Origin: Diogma glabrata
Taxonomy: Eukaryota; Arthropoda; Insecta; Diptera; Cylindrotomidae
Assembly (NCBI GenBank): GCA_963693315.1
Contig: OY856188.1
Location: 3,222,257 to 3,286,256, forward strand
Direction of reading: 5' to 3'
Length of the DNA: 64,000 nt
Below the pieces are notes generated by a model. The model made no database searches. It saw nothing but the letters and a program-made list of their open reading frames with translations, and was not told the origin of the DNA. This document shows, one piece after another, positions 53,779 to 64,000 of this stretch; the first letter of the stretch is position 1; each line of letters begins with the position of its first letter. The position numbers and the translations under genes were made by a program.

Positions 53779-54485
53779 TTGTCAAAAGCTCTTAATCGAC
53801 AGAAAAAACAAAAAAAATCCAGAAAATTAAAAAGACGTTGGGAATAAAAAAACAAGAATTAAGTTAAGTGAAATTTGATTAACACTTAAGTTAATGAGTA
53901 TTTTAACATAAATTATGTTCTGCCTAGTTTGCAAAACTGAAACCTGGGAAAATTTTAATATAATTTAAATGCTGTTTTGAATAATTTGCAAAACCGAAAC
54001 ATGGGAAAATGTGTTGAGAATAGATAAGATGTCATAAGACATCGAAATTAACAAATTAAAATTTTCTGGAATAACAAGAACTTGCGACGAAGGGGATATG
54101 ATAAGTTTTTGACACGACGGTAGTGTGTATGGGATTCCCTTCGTCACAAATCGTGGGGACGTCCCACACCCTGAGAACTTCTCAAACCGGGCTTAAAACT
54201 ATCGTTATTAAATGTATCTAGGACCATATTTTAAAACTGGGGATGAAAGTGAAACGAAATCTTCAAGAAAAAAAAAATTTTAGACACGGATAGGATTAAG
54301 TAATGAGAAGGAAAAAAAAACAAAATATTAAAACAAGAATTTAGTATACCCACACGCATACCAATGCTTGTTAACTATCCAAACGATCGGCTCAGGCAGA
54401 CACACCTTCAACCGAGTAGAGAAACGCAAGGGACGACAGAAGCATGGCAACCCTCAAGAGCGTATGTCCTTAACATGGTGGGTAC
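53779..54485 (-). repeat. 707-bp tandem duplication, copy 2
   Basis: The second unit, joined to the continuing pol ORF on its right. It differs from copy 1 at scattered positions (for example gcgagttaac against gcttgttaac). Since only this copy is connected to pol, copy 1 is the extra one. Confidence 0.9.
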
Positions 54486-55080
54486 CCAAGCTTTTCCCCT
54501 GCATGTCTTCAACCTCAAATGCTACGGTCCCAACAGGTCGAGTAAGTTTTGCGGGAATAAATTTTGGAGCGAACTTAGCGTTGAAGTTCCGGGTTGCATC
54601 ACTCTGGGCAAAGTTTCGAACGTGAACGCTTTGTTGATGGTGAAGAACGCGAGTCTTGCTCCGCAAATTGTACCGATGAGATGTGTTTTGATAAGTAGTG
54701 TGCAGGTTATGAAGGACGGCCTCTTGAATACCAGAGAGGTTATCAGCACTGGTACTGGCGCATGAATGCTGTCCGGAAATGTGATGAATATCACGAAGGA
54801 TTTGGTATTCGGAACCATGGTTAACTCGGTGACGTCCAAACGCGACAAAACTAGGAGTGAACCCAATAGACGGATGGTAAACATTTCGCAAGGCTGACGT
54901 AATCTCGTTTAGATGGATGTCCCAGGTTTTGTGGTCAGTTTTGATATAAGACCGAATGGCGAATACAATGGAACGGTTTACCCGTTCTGACGTGTTGGAC
55001 TGGGGTGAATATTTAGGAGTAAATATATACATTCGGTTTGAGTGAGTTAGCCAGTAGGTGGGACCCGAATTGTTTGCCAT
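54454..55080 (-). pseudogene. pol: Gypsy integrase core end and C-terminal domain
   Basis: A 208-codon frame that continues the integrase from 55013-55552 after a frameshift. It carries the end of the core, YSPQSNTSERVNRSI (with the catalytic E), a long helical region, the basic segment RYNLRSKTRVL, then NFNAKFAPKFIPAKL and the final LGTHHVKDIRS. The stop at 54454 is the end of pol. In sequence it is closest to the fragment at 39406-39717, so both belong to one gypsy lineage. Confidence 0.85.
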
Positions 55081-55552
55081 TATCTGAGACCAGTGACTCA
55101 GGAACGCCGAAGAGATTAAAAACGTCGTTCTCTAGAAAGGTGACTAAGCTAGCGACTGTTGCTTGTCGAAGGGGCTTTGTCAGCACAAATCGGCTGAACT
55201 GATCCAATGCGATAACAATGTGCGTATTACCCCACTTTGATCTTGAGTAGGGTCCTAGAAAATCAACATATATTCTCTGGAAGGGACAAAATACTTTAGT
55301 TTCCTGACCCATTGGTGGCCGCAGTGTGTCATTAGCGCACTTATTCATCCGACATGACTGACAGTTCCGCACATATTCTTTAACGTCTCGAGCTAAAGAT
55401 GGCCAAAAGAACATACGCCGTAGTTTATCTGTGACTTTGGCTGCACTTAAGTGAGCCGAAAGAGGGGGATTATGGGCTTGACAGATGAGAGAATTTCGCA
55501 TTGGAATGGGGACCAAGAGTCGCCAGTGTTCTTCTTTGTCCTGGTGTTTCAA
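55013..55552 (-). pseudogene. pol: Gypsy integrase zinc domain and first part of core
   Basis: A 179-codon frame with an H-H-C-C zinc site (AHNPPLSAHLSAAKV, then VRNCQSCRMNKC), then YVDFLGPYSR (first D) and SLVSDNGKQFGSH (second D). It reads off-frame at 55025-55080, where the next frame takes over. The frame from RNase H into this ORF is also shifted near 55600. The integrase is therefore broken twice. Confidence 0.85.
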
Positions 55553-55598
55553 CCCAATGTTAGTTTGTATGTAAATACGACCATCTACCTCTCGGACA

Positions 55599-57620
55599 TT
55601 AGAATCTGCGTGGGGTCGTACCGCTAGGTACTGGGTCCTTAAAATGTTCGGAAGAGAGATCCAGATTCATCACGGCATCCTGGTCATCTTTCACTGAACT
55701 ATCAATCTCGTCAGCATTAAGCCGGGATAAGGAGTCGGCAACGATGTTCTGGTTTCCCTTGCAGTATTCAATATCAAAATCATAAGCTTGCAGCTTAAGA
55801 CTCCATCTGGCCAGTCTACCCGATAGATCTTTCAAAGACATAAGCCACTTTAAACTAGAGTGATCCGTGATGATGGTAAACGGATGTCCTTCTACATAAG
55901 CCCTGAATTTCTTAATGGCGAGAACTGCTGCAAGACATTCCAGTTCAGTGACACTATAATTCTGTTGGGCCGAATTGAGCTTGTGTGACATAAAAGCCAA
56001 AGGGTGTTCCTCTCCGTTGTCAGATTTTTGAAATAGCACACTGCCTATCCCTGTAGCGCTAGAATCACATTGGATATAAAAACGACGAGCAAAATCAGGG
56101 TTGATGAGAACTGGGGCGGTAACCAACGAGTTTTTTAGTGAATCGAAACTTTTCTGTGCATCTGTAGTCCAAAGAAATTTGCGGTCTTTCTTCAGCAACT
56201 CGGTTAGGTTTGCAGATAAGGTAGAGTAATTAGCAATAAAACGTCTGTACCAACCAGTAATTCCTAGGAAGCGTCGGACTTGTTTCACGGTTTTGGGAAC
56301 AGGAAAATCGATGAGGACTTTTACTTTGTTTTGGTTGACACGTAGCACGCCATGGCCAACCACATACCCCAGATACTCGATCTCGTTAAGGAGGAATTTG
56401 GATTTCTCTACATTGATGGTGAGACCTGCATCTTTAAGTCGCGCTGCCACGTCAGAGAGCAGGAGAAGGTGCTCCAAAAGGGTTGAAGAGGTTACCAGCA
56501 GGTCATCGAGATATACAAATACTCGATCGTGAAGTTGATGGGGAATTACCTTGTGTATTAACCGGCATAAGGTTTGAGGGGCGTTACACAAACCGAATGG
56601 CATTATAGTAAACTGGTACAATGGTCGTCCTGGTACAGTGAAGGCAGTTTTGTCTCTAGAGGCGGAATCAAGTGGAATTTGCCAAAAGGCATCTTTCAGG
56701 TCAATACTTGAAATGTATTGAATCTCTCCCAACCGGCTGAGCAGGCTGTCAATAATAGGAAGCGGATACGCATCTTTTTGGGTAACCTCATTTAATTTAC
56801 GGGCGTCTAGACATAGACGGGCTTTACCGTTGGCCTTCCGAACCAAGGCCATAGGAGAACTCCATGAACTGCTGCTTTCTTCGACTACACCGAGTTCAAG
56901 CATGCGGTCAAGCTCTTGATACATCTCAACCTGTACTGCGGCGGACACCGCATAATAACGTTGTTTCACTGGAGTAGCATCTCCAGTGTCTATAGAATGC
57001 GTGACGAGGGACGTACGACCAAGACCAAGCCGCTTTGAACAAAGAAACTGATTAACCACTCCATCGAGTTTCTGTTGCTGCGGTAGAGTCAATAGGTATT
57101 GATTAGAAGCCATTGAGGGCGCCTCGGTAGCGGAGACTTCGCATACAAGGTGAGGTTGAATCCCAAAGCTTTTCCAAAAATCAATTCCAAGGTATAAGGC
57201 TTGTTGCAAACTGGGTGCGAGATAAATTGACATGATTCGAGACTTGCCATCGAATTCAACTAGGGTACGAATATGACCGATTATTTGCCGTTGAGATCCA
57301 CATGCCGTTGAGATAAAGGTGGGAGTCCCGCGTAATCTCAACCCAGTGTCTTCAAGAAACTTTAACGCACCACTTCCAAGTACCGTTATATTCGCCCCAC
57401 TGTCAAGTAAGCCTCTGAAAGCTATTCCGGCAATTTGCACGTCGGCGTATGGCCTATCGTCTCCGGGGGTGAGGCTCAAAATGGATGCAGTCACCAACAA
57501 TTTTTGTGTTTTTCTTTGTTTAAAATACAGTGCTTTACGCCGAGAGGATCGTGAGGAAGGGGATGTTGACGGGAGCGGGGGTTCTGTGGGAGTGGTTAAC
57601 CGAGGGCTGGGAAGTTCCAT
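55599..57620 (-). pseudogene. pol: Gypsy protease-RT-RNase H ORF
   Basis: A 673-codon open frame. After a P/S-rich start, protease has GLLDSGANITVLG (residues 70-82) and ends with LGIDFWKSFG (144-153). Reverse transcriptase has LCLDARKLNEVTQ (269-281), IMPFGLCNAPQT (339-350) and the catalytic YLDD (370-373). RNase H shows QCDSSATGIG, TDHSSLKWL and NIVADSLSRL. All catalytic residues are present, so this half is intact even though integrase is frameshifted. It belongs to an insect Ty3/gypsy lineage distinct from the young element at 9.7-17.8 kb (MPFG instead of MPQI, different linker). Confidence 0.92.
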
Positions 57621-57796
57621 CCCTTGGGCTGCCGACGATAGAGCTCTGGGTCGGTGTTCGCACTTGCTTCGGTTGTGGGAGGAGGGGAGCTGGAGTGGGA
57701 TTTCGGGAGTGAATTAAAGGCTGAAACTAATATTGGTAAATTTAAATGTTCAGTGTTTGAACATTTTTCTAAGGAGGTATAGAAATTCTCTACCAT
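57596..57796 (-). pseudogene. Gypsy Gag C-terminal remnant
   Basis: A 66-codon frame overlapping the start of the PR-RT frame, as expected when gag and pol are joined by a frame change. P/S/T-rich, with no zinc knuckle. There is no capsid sequence to the right of 57796, so the element is truncated there and has no 5' LTR. Confidence 0.5.
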
Positions 57797-59564
57797 TGTT
57801 TTGATCTAGAAATAGTGTTATGTTTGAAAAGATAAAAAAAAAGAAAAAATTACTTAAAATTTTTTATGAGTTGTTGTTATACTATTAAATAAAATAGAAT
57901 TATTATTATTAAGAGATTCAATTTGCTAAAATTTGATTAATGTAAAACTAATTTCAATTGTATACATTTTGTATAAGATACATAAGAGAATTGATCTGTC
58001 TTGGGACAGAACAATTGCAAAAAGGCTTTGCCTTATCTGTACTAATTTTGTTATAAAAAAAAAAATAAGGAGGCCAAAATTAACATAAGTTTTTGATGAA
58101 AAGTTCTCCGCTATTGATCTGAATATATGTTACAATCGAATAAAAATAACTCACATTTATCCAACAAATTACAACATAAACAAATATCATTCAAGGTTAT
58201 AGTTAAAGAACTTTTTATTATAAAATCAATACATTCCATTTATTACCCTTATCTGTTTGGCATAAATTCAAATTTTACCTTCAACACAATATATTTCAGT
58301 ACACACCTACTGCAAAATTACAAATTCACCATAGGTTGAAGTTTGAACCATGTAAAGTATAAAGATAGAATCTTATGAAAGTCCAACGAATAATAAAATA
58401 CTTACATGATTATAATAATAAAAAAAAATAAACAAACAAAAACTTACATTCACCTCTAATTATCATAGAATTGTTTATACCAATCACACCGCGAATAATT
58501 AGATGCCTGAACAAATTTAGATAAGTTGAAGATAAATTGAAATTCTTATATCAAAAGATAATTTTGTAATATATGTATACAGCATAAGAAAAAGAAATTC
58601 GTGACGGTCAATTAGTAATTCCATATTGTTTTTTATTTATAGGTCAGGTTAAAGAACAGAACATTTTTTTTTTTGAATTCTTAAGAAATTAAAAATATGT
58701 TGAACATTTTATTTTTATAATTAATCTTTTATGAAATTAGGATGCCTTGTTTTATGAAGCATCTGATAAAAATTAAAAAATAACATACAGAAATATTCCA
58801 TTATCAACTTAATCGTCACATTGTAGGTCAGAAGAATTGATATAGAAAATTTATTAATTAAATCAAGTTTAGAAAAAATTAATTAGAAAAGTTGATTGAT
58901 TGAGAGTTAAGAAAATGTACAGTTAACTAAAACATAGTTTGACATATTTATACGTATTTGCTATGGAATGTTCGTTCATAGTTTTAATCTGTTTCTTTGG
59001 TCAAACTTAAAACAATTATCTATATATAGTTAGAATGATCTAAATAGTCTTAACTTATCAAAGACCTTTTCCAAAATCACATCAAGATAATGGGAGAACA
59101 TTCGGATTCCATATCGGATATATGAGTTCCTCTCCATCTATTTGTAACTTTACTTAATTGCATATTTAAAAAAACACTTTAAAAAATCTCTCATTATTCA
59201 TTAATTTACAGAAAGTTTCAAATTTTTGCAAAAACAAAGCTCTCTTAAATTTCGAGCCCATTTTTTCCAACACTGGCCAAATTATATGTTACCTCCAAAC
59301 GATTAAACCTACCAATTTTTGACAATTCACTTTTGGTTTTTAGTTTTTACATTTTAGTAAACAAAAAAAATTTTTTTTAACTACTAACTTGAGAAATCGT
59401 CATTATTTACTCGAATGCCCCAATGAGAAGTAATTTTTCTCAACCGAGGTCAATAATAATAACAAAAAATTACCCCGGTTAGTAATGACAAATTTTCTTT
59501 TTTGTAACACATGCATAAAAAATATTCAATTTTGTACTAGAATAGAATAAAAGAAAAAAGTCCA
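57797..59564. other. Intronic, nothing recognised
   Basis: AT-rich. No LTR of the gypsy relic could be found here. Confidence 0.45.
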
Positions 59565-59665
59565 AGCGGCACGTATATCCGCTAGAAATAGGTAGATTTC
59601 GAGATCAGACAGTTTTGTGTGCCAGTAGAATCTGATGTATCAGATTAGTTTAAACTACACAAACT
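59565..59665 (+). repeat. Dispersed repeat shared with 5.8 kb
   Basis: Partner of 5818-5900. See that entry for the landmarks. Confidence 0.4.
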
Positions 59666-59929
59666 AATTTAAAACAAATATCGAACAAATTTTAAAAAGA
59701 AAATTAGCTACATATAAGCAAAACTATATCTATCCAATTTTGCAACAAAAAATATCAAATCTACCACAGAAAATGTGTGTGACAATTTATGACACAAGCC
59801 TACGCTATATCATATGTCGTCCAAATACTGCAAAATATCAAAATAGTTTATTTTTAAGAAAAAAAAAATTAATTTCTTCTATTCAAACCTTTTTATTTTT
59901 TTTTTTCATTGACTGTTATAAGGTTTTTG

Positions 59930-60920
59930 GAAATTGTAGTTATGGATTTTTGCAAACTTTTTTGTTGAAGCCAACAAGTCAAAAACTTCGAACTGCAGAG
60001 GTTTATATTTATAAGAAACGGATTAAAATGTTTTCACAGATTCTAAATTTATGAAGATTTTAAAAATATTAGTATCCAAACCGCCGTTATAATGGATTAA
60101 AAAAACGAATTTTTTTCCTAGTATAAAGCCCCTAGTTATTTAACCATGTGTCAGATTTTTCTGATTTACGAACTTGTCCAAGATATTAATAAAACACACA
60201 TGTTTACGTAAGGTTTTTTGATCTGGCTCCACAAATGCGACCGTGAGAGTGCCGGTTGATTCAAACGCATTTGGTGTTTTACAAGCTTTTTTGTTGGAGC
60301 CGCTCACTCAGAAACCTCCAACTGCAGAGGTCTTTTTTTTTTAAAGAAACTGATTAAAAAGGTTTTAAAGATTCTAAATTTAAAAAGTTTTTAAAAATAT
60401 TAGAATCTAAACGGCCGTTATAACGGATCTAAAAAACAGAGTTTTTTTCTAGTATAAAGTCTCTAGTTTCTTAACCATGTGTCGGATTTGGCTGATTTAC
60501 GAACTTGTCCAAGATATTAATAAAACGCACATTTTTAGAAAAGGTTTTTCGATCTGGCTTTACAAATGCGACCGTGAGAGTGCCGGTTGTTTCAAAAAAA
60601 AATTTTTTTTTGCAAACTTTTTTGTTGGAGCCGCTCACTCAGGAACCTCTAACTGCAGAGGTCTATTTTTAAAACAAATTGATAAAAAGGATTCAAAAAA
60701 TTCTAAATTCGTTAATTTTTTTAAAATATTAGTATCCAAACGGCGTTATAACGGTTTTAAAAAATCAATTGTTTTTAGAAAAAAGGCTCTAGTTCCTTAA
60801 CCACGTGTCGGATTTTGCTGATTCACGAACTCGTCCGAGATATTAATAGAACACACATGTACAGAAAATTTTTTTGATCTCCTTCAACAAATGCGACCGT
60901 GAGAGTGCCGGTCGTTTTCG
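59930..60920 (+). repeat. ~330-bp satellite, about three units
   Basis: The phrase 'aactgcagag' recurs at 59991, 60320 and 60651, and 'gaccgtgagagtgccggt' at about 60239, 60570 and 60895, giving periods of 325-331 bp. Units share 'ttgttggagccgctcactca', 'taaccatgtgtcgga' and 'cttgtccaagatattaata'. The frames in it (for example 60477-60800) are repeat by-products. The units are clearly diverged, so it is an old array. Confidence 0.85.
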
Positions 60921-61430
60921 TTATATCTCATATCGTGTATACATATATATATATATAAATTTTTTTTTTTTATTTTTTCGTCTCCGCTTATCATATATAG
61001 TCGTTTGGCACAAAAATTGTTCCGAAATTCCGAGATGAAGCCCATTGCAATAGGTAGATTTTTATATGAAATCTACCTAACTACTAAAAAACCACACATA
61101 TGACCACAATAGTATATTACATATCTAAAGTTGTAAATAGCATTTTACATGCGAGGGAAAATTTTGCGCACGAGACGCGTAACGTCGAGTGCAGTATCTT
61201 CACGAGCATGGAAAATGCTTCACAACTCGAGATTTGTTATATACTTTTTCTACGACTTTGTTTTAATGCCCAAACGCATATAATTACTTGAAAAAATGAA
61301 CTACTAATTATAAATTAAAAGCAAATAGTTTACAAATTGTGATAGGCTTTGCATTATTCTGTGTCAAAAGGAATTGAAATATTTAATTTTTAAAAATCAA
61401 ATTTTTCTTTAAATAAAAATTTTTCTTTTC
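60921..61430. other. Intronic; TA microsatellite and 11-bp hairpin at 61051-61079
   Basis: A (TA)n run at about 60943-60957 is followed by a T run. TAGGTAGATTT (61051-61061) / AAATCTACCTA (61069-61079) makes a perfect 11-bp stem with a 7-base loop. No gene seen. Confidence 0.6.
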
Positions 61431-61640
61431 ATTAAAAGCGTGCGCATTACCGCACGCTTTTTTTTTACTTACCGCACGCTATTTGAAATAATCAACTTAC
61501 ATGTCATGGATAGTGTGATGTAATTTATAATTTACTGTGATAGGAGTAGAAAAAATGGTGTGTATTACTAGTGCGAATGCGTTTTCCAAACGCGAGTTAT
61601 TTGCCGCACTCCCTGCGGTCGTGCGGCGAACTAACTCTTA
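61431..61640. repeat. GC-rich CG-motif cluster with hairpin
   Basis: In AT-rich surroundings a cluster of CG-rich words appears: 'accgcacgct' occurs twice (61449-61459, 61470-61480), then 'gcgaatgcgttttccaaacg', and the hairpin GCCGCAC (61603-61609) / GTGCGGC (61621-61627) with a CCTGCGG loop region. The centre resembles the middle of the foldback at 14709-14918. Its nature is unknown. Confidence 0.5.
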
Positions 61641-62589
61641 ACTCACAAATAATAATTGCATTGCATTCCTTTGTTTCGTTTTATTTGTATGTAACTAAAC
61701 TTCCAGGCTACTCGATATTTTAAGATATTTAAAAATTAAAAAATGAAATGGAAAATGATTAATATCAAAATCTAATCAAAGCAAATATGATAGTTAGTGT
61801 TAGTGTTAGTAGTTAAAAAAAGTAGTTAAAATTCTATATATACCAGTTAGAAGTTAAAATTCTATATATATATATACCTCGGTTGAGAAGACTAATATAA
61901 ACCTCGAACATTATATTCCTTGGCGCCTACTTCTCAACCTTGTTATATAATGTACTATTTTAATTTTCTTTGATTTTCATTCTCCAAATTTTCTAACAAA
62001 ATTAAAACTTAAAATCGTCCGACAATAATACACATCATCCGGTTTGTTTGGACGGTCGGATAGAAATTCGACATATTCAACCTAATTTTATCGGATCGAC
62101 ATGCATACACACTATCTGATTTTATATCAAATCCAACTAAAGCGGATCGTCTGTAGGAGTCGTAAAAATCGCGATAGAACATGTGAAATTGGACATGAAC
62201 AGATGAGGTAGAGTCAATGTATGTTTAATTGAATCTTTGATGGTATAGGATGCTGGAGTTTTCGATAGAACTATCGATCCACTGTGACATCGCATTGAGT
62301 CGGAGGGCTGTGGTAGAAGGTACAAAAGTGGACGATGTTTTCAGACTTTTTCGTGGGTTTGCCACTGATTTTGATTTGACTGCGTTAGAAAATGCGTGAT
62401 GCACCCAGCAAGGGATTGGCATAAATTACGGGTTGGCTGAGTGGGCCCTGTACATGAAAGTGGTCAGATTATATGCATCTTGCTTCAACGAATTTTTTTT
62501 ATGTTACACTTGTGGCTAGAGAGTACTAGAAAGTGCAGGGCTGGTTTTACGGATTTATCTTTACTGCAAACATGCTGATCTTCTGACAA
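61641..62589. other. Intronic, nothing clearly recognised
   Basis: AT-rich at first. The part at 62130-62590 is less AT-rich and may be degraded LINE sequence upstream of the RT fragment on the minus strand, but I see no motif. Confidence 0.4.
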
Positions 62590-62785
62590 GTCAATGATAG
62601 TAAATGTTTTGAAAAAAATAAACGTCAATCAATCTTTCCAGCGTTTTAAGAAGGAATGATGTTAGACTGAATGATCTAAGGTTTTTGGGGTGGCGCCAAT
62701 GAGAGCTTTCCGGTACCTTGGATATGAAACTACGTTCATTTAAGCTCAAAGTATCTGTGATGTACCGTTCCTTTGAAACCAAACC
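62590..62785 (-). pseudogene. LINE RT fragment of another clade (minus)
   Basis: The 63-codon frame reads HPKNLRSFSLTSFLLKTLER with LIDVYF after it. This is a recognisable form of the NYRPISLTSF.LKT.E region at the start of reverse transcriptase in insect LINEs of the R1/LOA/jockey group, with 'SFLLKTLERL' as signature. It is a different LINE from the 63-kb copy next to it. No other RT block follows, so it is a small fragment. Confidence 0.55.
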
Positions 62786-62889
62786 GACAATGACCTGATA
62801 CGTGTCCCCGTAGGTGGGGTCTTTACGAAAGTGTACCTATATTAAAAGTTGGATAGTTAGCTGGAGATAATTATAGACGAATAAACGAA

Positions 62890-63583
62890 TGTGAAAGCAT
62901 TTGTTTATTGGGAGTCACAATATCCAATGACTTACTCTGGAACGATCATATAATGGCCATGGCAAAGAGCGCGTCAAGAAAACTCGGCCTCCTCAATAGA
63001 TGTAAAAAATATTTTACTTCGCATCAATTACTCCACATTTATAAGTCCTATATTCTTCCCTGTATGGAGTATTGTTGTCAAGTTTGGGGCGCTGCATCTG
63101 TTACTATCCTAGCTCTTTTGGACGCTGTTCAAAAGCGTGCTATACGAATTGTTGGTGATCGAAATTTAACATTAGATCTTGATTCCCTACAACATCGTTG
63201 CACTGTTGATGATCTCTTTGTTTTTTATAAATATCGTCACCAGCAGTGTTCGGATGAAATCAGGTCCATAATGCCTCAGACATATGTTTTTTCCCGTTTG
63301 ACTCGTCAATCGGTTTGTGCAGATAGTCGGTCTGTGGAGATTACTCACTGTCATAGTAATAGAATGCAAAGGGATTTCTTTGTGCGTACATCGTACAAAT
63401 GGAATGCTTTGTCCGAATCAATAGTCTCGAGTGCCTTCAATCCACAAAGATTTAAAAAAACGATGGACGATCAATACCTCAAGACGCATGTTGTTGTGGG
63501 ACCTACGTCTTAAAAGGTATCTATGTGTTGTTGTGACACATTTTGAAATTCCTACTACACATTTTTTATTTAAAAAAAAAAAA
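62890..63583 (+). mobile_element. 5'-truncated jockey/CR1-like LINE copy with intact C-terminal frame
   Basis: A 201-codon open frame (62908-63513) gives the C-terminal part of ORF2: LLGVTISNDLLWNDH, KLGLLNRCKKYFTSHQLLHI, YKSYILPCMEYCCQVWGAAS, DAVQKRAIRIVGDRNLTLD and the KWNALSESIVSSAFNPQRF tail. A 3' UTR 'ggtatctatgtgttgttgtg' and an A run (to 63583) follow. The start at 62890 cuts straight into the thumb region, so the copy is 5'-truncated. No stop is seen in the remaining part. The 3' end is almost identical to 7536-7742, so both copies come from one recently active subfamily. Confidence 0.9.
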
Positions 63584-64000
63584 TTGGAGCTAACAAGGCG
63601 TAAAAAGAATGTTTGTTCAAAATTGTTTTTTTCTTTTCGAATTTGTTTCATTTTGGCCTCCCCAGAGATTTAAAAAAGTGGGTGGAGTTACACCCTTATT
63701 TTGCTAAGCGTTTTTTGAGATTGTTTGCTCATCCACTTCTTTTTTAAATTAAAAATGGCGTAAGAAAATTTGCTAAAGAAAACTGCACTTCAAATACTAA
63801 TCTGATGTGTGAATTTAAGAAAACGTTTTTAGTTCGAGTTTTAATAAATAAACTTCTTTTTGACATTTAAATGGAAAAATAAATAATATATTTATTTAAT
63901 ATGAATCAATTATGATTTATGTAGAAGAAAGTAAATTGTACATATTTGGTGTTTGTTCATACCATGGATCTTATGTGAATTATTACCGTTTATCTTCTCA
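63584..64000. other. Intronic, nothing recognised
   Basis: AT-rich to the window edge. No supported feature. Confidence 0.4.

Larger units (their letters stand above)
45669..64000 (+). other. Intron 3 of host gene (runs off the edge)
   Basis: Starts with GTAAGT. No further exon with consensus sites and matching phase was found, so I treat the rest of the window as intron. It contains two DNA-transposon derivatives, a gypsy pol relic, satellites and LINE fragments. Confidence 0.55.

Noticed and set aside
54364..54765. Plus-strand frames over the gypsy integrase
   Set aside because: Antisense shadows of the integrase C-terminal ORF.
57797..58500. 5' LTR of the gypsy relic at 54-57 kb
   Set aside because: I compared this stretch with the 708-bp units and found no matching sequence, so the element appears truncated in gag.

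Overview
This is a eukaryotic, very AT-rich window, most likely from an insect. It contains GT-AG introns, a start site of the CAAAATG type, Ty3/gypsy retrotransposons, jockey/CR1-like and RTE-like LINEs, tRNA-derived sequences and satellite arrays, and it has one run of 200 Ns. The species cannot be named from the sequence. There is no sign of bacterial operons, CRISPR arrays or rRNA.

The only host gene I can support runs left to right through almost the whole window. Three coding exons are visible: 5144-5287 (start codon), 43351-43605 and 45507-45668. All junctions are phase 0 with consensus splice sites. The third exon begins a spectrin-repeat-like helix, so the product may be a nesprin/Klarsicht-type protein. 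That identity is tentative. Intron 1 is about 38 kb and intron 3 runs off the right edge. Nearly everything else in the window is transposon or satellite inside these introns.

Upstream of the gene (1-4700) lie a LINE leader fragment, a gypsy gag/protease relic, an RTE endonuclease relic and a LINE tail. Intron 1 holds, in order: an arthropod-type dispersed repeat; a LINE 3' end; a tRNA-Lys pseudogene with an encoded CCA; a complete young gypsy element on the minus strand (9739-17791, paired 336-bp LTRs with one difference, TSD ATAG, intact gag and pol); a tRNA-like sequence; a higher-order tandem array (19.6-21.5 kb); a second tRNA-like head; a LINE (28.1-31.6 kb) split by a GC-rich palindromic insert; an RTE fragment abutting the assembly gap; a third tRNA-like head; and a LINE (37.9-42.4 kb) split by a gypsy fragment that has lost its reverse transcriptase.

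Intron 3 holds a MITE with GATCAGG-type internal palindromes (48916-49302) and a long-terminal-inverted-repeat element (50491-51421) that still carries a decayed double-CxxC reading frame. It also holds a minus-strand LINE relic, 123-bp repeats, a 707/708-bp tandem duplication, a frameshifted gypsy pol (54454-57796), a ~330-bp satellite, and two more LINE fragments. The best candidates for something undescribed are the double-CxxC element, the 210-bp foldback between gag and pol of the young gypsy element, and the palindromic-array MITEs.
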